Origin: Vitrella brassicaformis
Lineage: Eukaryota; Sar; Vitrellaceae
Reading direction: 5' to 3'
Assembly: GCA_001179505.1 (NCBI GenBank)
Contig: CDMY01000217.1
Span: 1 to 54,699 of the forward strand
DNA: 54,699 nucleotides
In this document: positions 54,663 through 54,699 of the stretch, piece by piece
Position numbering within the stretch: the first letter of the stretch is position 1
Layout of the letters: each line of letters opens with the position of its first letter
Translations under genes and position numbers: made by a program
The notes under the pieces: model-generated
Databases searched by the model: none
Told to the model about the DNA's origin: nothing
What the model saw: only the letters and a program-made list of their open reading frames with translations

Positions 54663-54699
54663 TCTGTGTGTCTGGGTGTGTGTGTGGGGGGGGGGGGGG
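54577..54699. other. Start of the next intron; window ends in poly-G
   Basis: GTACGA donor followed by a CT tract, TG tract and a run of 12 G at the very end. The G run may be a contig-edge artefact. Confidence 0.6.

Overview
This is a nuclear segment from an intron-rich protist. Spliced genes sit on both strands with canonical GT-AG introns plus several GC-AG introns. Introns are packed with CA/GA/CT/TG microsatellites. Compact mitochondrial and membrane-protein genes lie beside an expanded family of secreted TLDc-domain proteins and decayed retroelements. From the TLDc expansion, a helical-repeat (HPR/RAP-like) gene and general style, I infer an alveolate close to the chromerid Vitrella brassicaformis; this is inference, since no rRNA or other marker gene is present. 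There is a 300-base N gap at 20408-20707, and the window ends in a G run inside an unfinished gene.

Layout. 0-6.4 kb is a decayed zone: a Ty1/copia remnant, a TLDc gene cut off by a minisatellite unit, a frameshifted gene of unknown function, two ankyrin-repeat exons, and a long ~60-bp minisatellite that reverses orientation. 6.6-12.2 kb holds mobile-element wreckage: a broken PIF1/Helitron-type helicase, then a Penelope-like retroelement with its GIY-YIG endonuclease at the N-terminus of the reverse transcriptase. 12.6-14.2 kb is a secretory DUF900-like alpha/beta hydrolase with a dinucleotide frameshift. 14.8-17 kb has only weak gene evidence. 17.7-21.7 kb holds an HPR-type helical-repeat gene and a truncated tandem copy.

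22.3-38.5 kb is the gene-dense core, in strictly alternating orientation: a Gly/Gln-rich protein (+), a weak small gene (-), mitochondrial succinyl-CoA ligase beta (+, 17 exons), a 129-aa single-TM protein (-), an 882-aa coiled-coil protein (+, 31 exons), a four-TM protein (-) and a secreted double-TLDc protein (+). I joined these exons by hand; reading frame is kept across every junction listed.

38.5-50 kb contains two more TLDc genes in a ~3-kb tandem cassette that also carries a small membrane-protein ORF, embedded in a mosaic of repeated, partly inverted non-coding blocks. 49.9 kb to the end is the 5' part (at least 16 exons) of a large multi-pass membrane protein.

The most striking general feature is the intron design. 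Many introns begin with (CA)n(GA)n just after the donor and end with (CT)n(TG)n just before the acceptor. These tracts are reverse complements, so the intron RNA could fold into a stem that brings the splice sites together.
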